From positions 1,612,001-1,676,000 of the forward strand of contig CAMPDV010000012.1 of the NCBI GenBank assembly GCA_946699065.1: a stretch of DNA of 64,000 nucleotides. The letters run 5' to 3'. The position numbers and the translations under genes are program-made. Source of the stretch: Loxodes magnus. Lineage: Eukaryota > Ciliophora > Karyorelictea > Loxodida > Loxodidae. Below are positions 61,180 through 64,000 of this stretch, in pieces. The notes below the pieces were generated by a model. It was not told where the DNA came from. It did no database searches and saw nothing but the letters and a program-made list of their open reading frames with translations. The stretch's first letter is position 1. Each line of letters opens with the position of its first letter.

Positions 61180-63874
61180 ATGTGTATGCTTCTAATTATC
61201 TTCATTTTTTTATAACCTATTAATTCTTAATACCTTTAACTCTTAGACGCTAGTAATCCTACGTAGTTTACTGGTTCTGCAATAACTGTTACTTTCGCTT
61301 AGTTTTCTTATGATCCTAGTGTAGATTCTTAAACTTCATGAGCTGTAACTGGGTGGTTAAAAATAACAAGCTGTAGTTCCTCAACTTGAAACAGTATTAT
61401 AGAATTTCATACAGGAAGTAATTGAATTAATTTTTTAACATTTTAGAATGATGCCAATTTTGCTTCATGGTAATGGTCAAACTCTTCATCTATTTGAAGC
61501 TATCTAAATCATTAATTTGGATGCGATATTTGATACTACCAACTTTTTCAAATGACTAATTAACCTTAATTATCATTATGTAATAGTATACAATACTATT
61601 AGTAAACAACTTACTAATGCTAAACTATAACCTCAAATACATATTGAATTTATTTAAACTCTTCTTCTTATATGAGAATCGGAAAAGACGATAGATACGG
61701 TTATACCTTTAAAGGATTAATGCTAGACTTAAGATTTTGGGGATATAATAAATGATTTACTGATTCAGAATTTAGTGCCCTTGCTCAATAAAGTCCCTGT
61801 GTTTTAAGCTGTTCTGCAGGTTATTGTACTTCTCCTCTAATAGATTCATGTGTTAATAATTGTGATTCAAAATGCTTATCTTGCTCAAATACTGGACCTA
61901 ATAACTGCTGAACTTGTAGAGAAAATTAATATTTAGATACAAGTGTCTATACTTGTAAATGTAACTCTGATTCTTGAAGTACAAGTTCTAATCCTTTCAC
62001 TTGCTAGAAGTGTTCTTAAACTATTGCTAACTGCTAAACTTGTACTGATGGTTCAACTTGTTTATCATGTTATTCCCCTTATTATCTTAGAATAGATGGA
62101 ACTTGCTAAACAGATTGTTCATCTACTTAATAAGACAAGAATGGAGATAGAAAATGCTAGCTATGCAATTTAGAACTTCTTTATTGTCTTTATTGTAATT
62201 TAACTGGAACAACTTGCACTTAATGCAATACAGCATATTTCCTTATGAGCAACACTTTTAATTTATGTTAAAGTTATCTTAATGATTGTGCAACTTGTTC
62301 TGACCAATCTACTTGTACTTAGTGCTTGACTAAATATCTTTACTCTGGCTAATGCTAAGATTCATGTCCTTCTACTTATTAAGATAAAAATGGAGATAGA
62401 ATTTGTGAGCTATGCTCCTAAGTTTTATAAAATTGTTTAGAATGTACATTAAATGGTTTGCAATGTACTAAATGTAATGATGGCTATTACATAGGAAATG
62501 ACTTTAAATGCCATTAATGCTCAGATACTAATTGCAAAGTATGTATTAACTAAGGAACTATTTGTAATGAATGCTTTACTCCATGAAAGTTAGAGCATTC
62601 TATAAACAAATGTTCTGATAAATGTCCAAGAACAGAATAAGATAAAGATGGAGATAGAATTTGTTAGTTATGTAATGTATAAATATATAATTGTACTGAG
62701 TGTTATGAAGATGGAAGTAGATGTACAAAATGCTATTAACATTATGTGCTAGAACAAGATAGTTTATGTTATGCGTGCAAAAATATTGATATAAACTGCA
62801 TATAATGCTCAAACAAATAAACATGCTCTTAATGCAATAATTCTTTAAAACTTTCTAAAAATTAATGCTTATCACATTACCCAAGTACAGAATAAGATAA
62901 AGATGATGATAGAATATGCTAGCTATGTAATTCTGTATTAAGTAATTGTATTGAATGTACTGAAGATGGAATTGGATGCTTGTTTTGTTAAGTTGGATAT
63001 TTTATAAACAGTTTTCATTAATGTGAGTTATGCTCTGAGAGTATTTAAAATTGCTAGTTTTGCTCCTAAAATGGATAAGAATGCTATAAGTGCTTTTCAC
63101 CTTAAAAAATTTAAAATAATAAATGTGTAGATGAATGCTTAAAAAATTACTATTATGATGATTAAAATATTTGCTAGTTTTGCGATATGAAATTATCATA
63201 AAATGAATGTATAGATGAATGCTCTAAATACGAATAAGACATTGATAAAGATAATATTTGTAAACTATGTAGTTTAGAAATAAATGATTGCGAATAATGC
63301 CACGAAGAGAGCGGAAAGCTAGTATGTGATAAATGCTAAAGTAATCATTTTTTACAAGAGAATAAATGTGTTACATGTGAAGAAATAATATAAGATTGCA
63401 ATATTCGTTAAGATGAAAAAGTTTGCTTATAATGTAAAACTTTATATCTTTCATAAAATAAATGTTAAGCAAAATGTGATGAAACGGAATAAGATTACGA
63501 TTTAGATTAAGTTTGCAAGCTTTGCAACTAAGAGATAAAGAATTGCTTTAAATGTCATCAAAACATAAAGAAATGCTATGAATGTTAAAGTGGATTTTAT
63601 TTAGACGAAGATAATATTTGTAAATCATGCTAAGTAATTAATTAAAATTGTATTTTATGTGAGTAAGATAAATGTTTGAAATGTAAAAATTAGAAGTTAT
63701 CATAAAATACTTGTGTAGAGTAATGCACAGCTACAGAATAAGATAAATAGAAGAGAGGAATATGCTAATCCTGTAGTAAAGTAATAGAAAATTGCAAAGA
63801 ATGCTCAGAAAATGGAACGATATGCTACAAATGCTTTTTCCCTTTTATTATATCAGAGAAACATACTTGCTTGT
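61180..63874 (+). CDS. Cys-rich membrane protein, copy 3, truncated by an inversion (about 898 aa)
   Basis: Starts ATG-TGT-ATG then signal peptide LLIIFIFLQPINSQ, a LamG-like domain (SQTSWAVTGWLK, here with TGG where copies 1 and 2 have TGA), and Cys repeats about 90-95% identical to copy 2. The frame is unbroken from 61180 to 63874, so this copy lacks the single-base loss of copy 2. Only two of the 85-residue modules are present. A few family cysteines are replaced (HYPST, NIRQ). The gene stops abruptly after EKHTC where the inverted copy 63875-64000 begins; the linker and all membrane helices are missing. It is thus a truncated gene, or the sequence is misassembled at this point. Confidence 0.88.
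62426..62552 (+). repeat. Source arm of a fold-back inverted repeat inside copy 3
   Basis: The reverse complement appears at 63875-64000 with about 6-8 differences and a 1-base deletion. The two arms are separated by about 1.3 kb. Confidence 0.9.
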
Positions 63875-64000
63875 TAGTTAATACATGCTTTACAATTAGT
63901 ATCTTAACATTAATGGTATTTAAGTCATTTCCTATGTAATAGCCATCATTACATTTAGTACATTGCAAACCATTTAATGTACATTCTAAACAATTTTATA
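63875..64000 (-). pseudogene. Inverted fragment of a Cys-rich gene at the window edge
   Basis: Minus-strand sequence encodes the segment LQNCLECTLNGLQCTKCNDG... of the family, matching 62426-62552 more closely than copy 2 (it shares the ttgcaatg of copy 3). It abuts the broken end of copy 3 and continues beyond the window, so a tail-to-tail partner gene may lie outside. Confidence 0.85.

Noticed and set aside
17568..63874. Naming the cluster a mating-type locus
   Set aside because: The protein architecture is only broadly similar to Tetrahymena MTA/MTB, the copies here are in the same orientation and not head-to-head pairs, and two are too alike to specify different types. No direct evidence.

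Overview
The window looks like nuclear DNA of a ciliate, extremely AT-rich, with a reassigned genetic code. In three paralogous cysteine-rich genes TAA and TAG read as Gln, and TGA reads as Trp: at homologous positions one copy has TGG where another has TGA. TGA also appears to end the genes. All three ordinary stops are therefore sense codons, as in karyorelict ciliates and Condylostoma, so one of those groups (or a relative) is the best guess; I cannot name a species. Introns inferred by paralogue alignment are tiny (16, 20 and 23 nt). Because almost nothing acts as a stop, open frames alone prove little here. I trust a gene only where paralogue conservation, motifs or composition support the frame.

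Layout: 1-1532 is one arm of a near-identical inverted repeat whose partner is 35578-37109. 1533-8136 is AT-rich spacer with one 21-bp tandem repeat. 8137-14100 is bounded by about 42-bp terminal inverted repeats and carries a small minus-strand ORF, a decayed cysteine-rich gene fragment, a GC-rich structured RNA (possibly RNase MRP/P-like), a zinc-knuckle Gag-like gene, and a pair of structured repeats. 17568-21629 is a complete cysteine-rich membrane protein gene, followed by a second zinc-knuckle gene (21738-22588). Around 27.2-29.3 kb is a richer, probably coding block on the minus strand. 31.27-33.48 kb holds a divergent member of the cysteine-rich family. 34.9-39.3 kb and 54.2-58.4 kb are an old direct duplication, each followed by a cysteine-rich gene (42890-48259 and 61180-about 63874). 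The last gene is cut by an inverted copy of its own middle, which runs to the window end.

The common theme is a family of large surface proteins: signal peptide, jelly-roll (LamG-like) domain, long Cys-rich furin/growth-factor-receptor-like repeats, acidic linker, about seven C-terminal membrane helices and a cytoplasmic tail. Family copies differ in number of 255-bp internal modules and sit among repeats, inversions and fragments, as expected of a rapidly evolving surface-antigen or recognition family. That role is inference. Several genes carry single-base frame breaks that could be sequencing errors, decay or programmed frameshifts.
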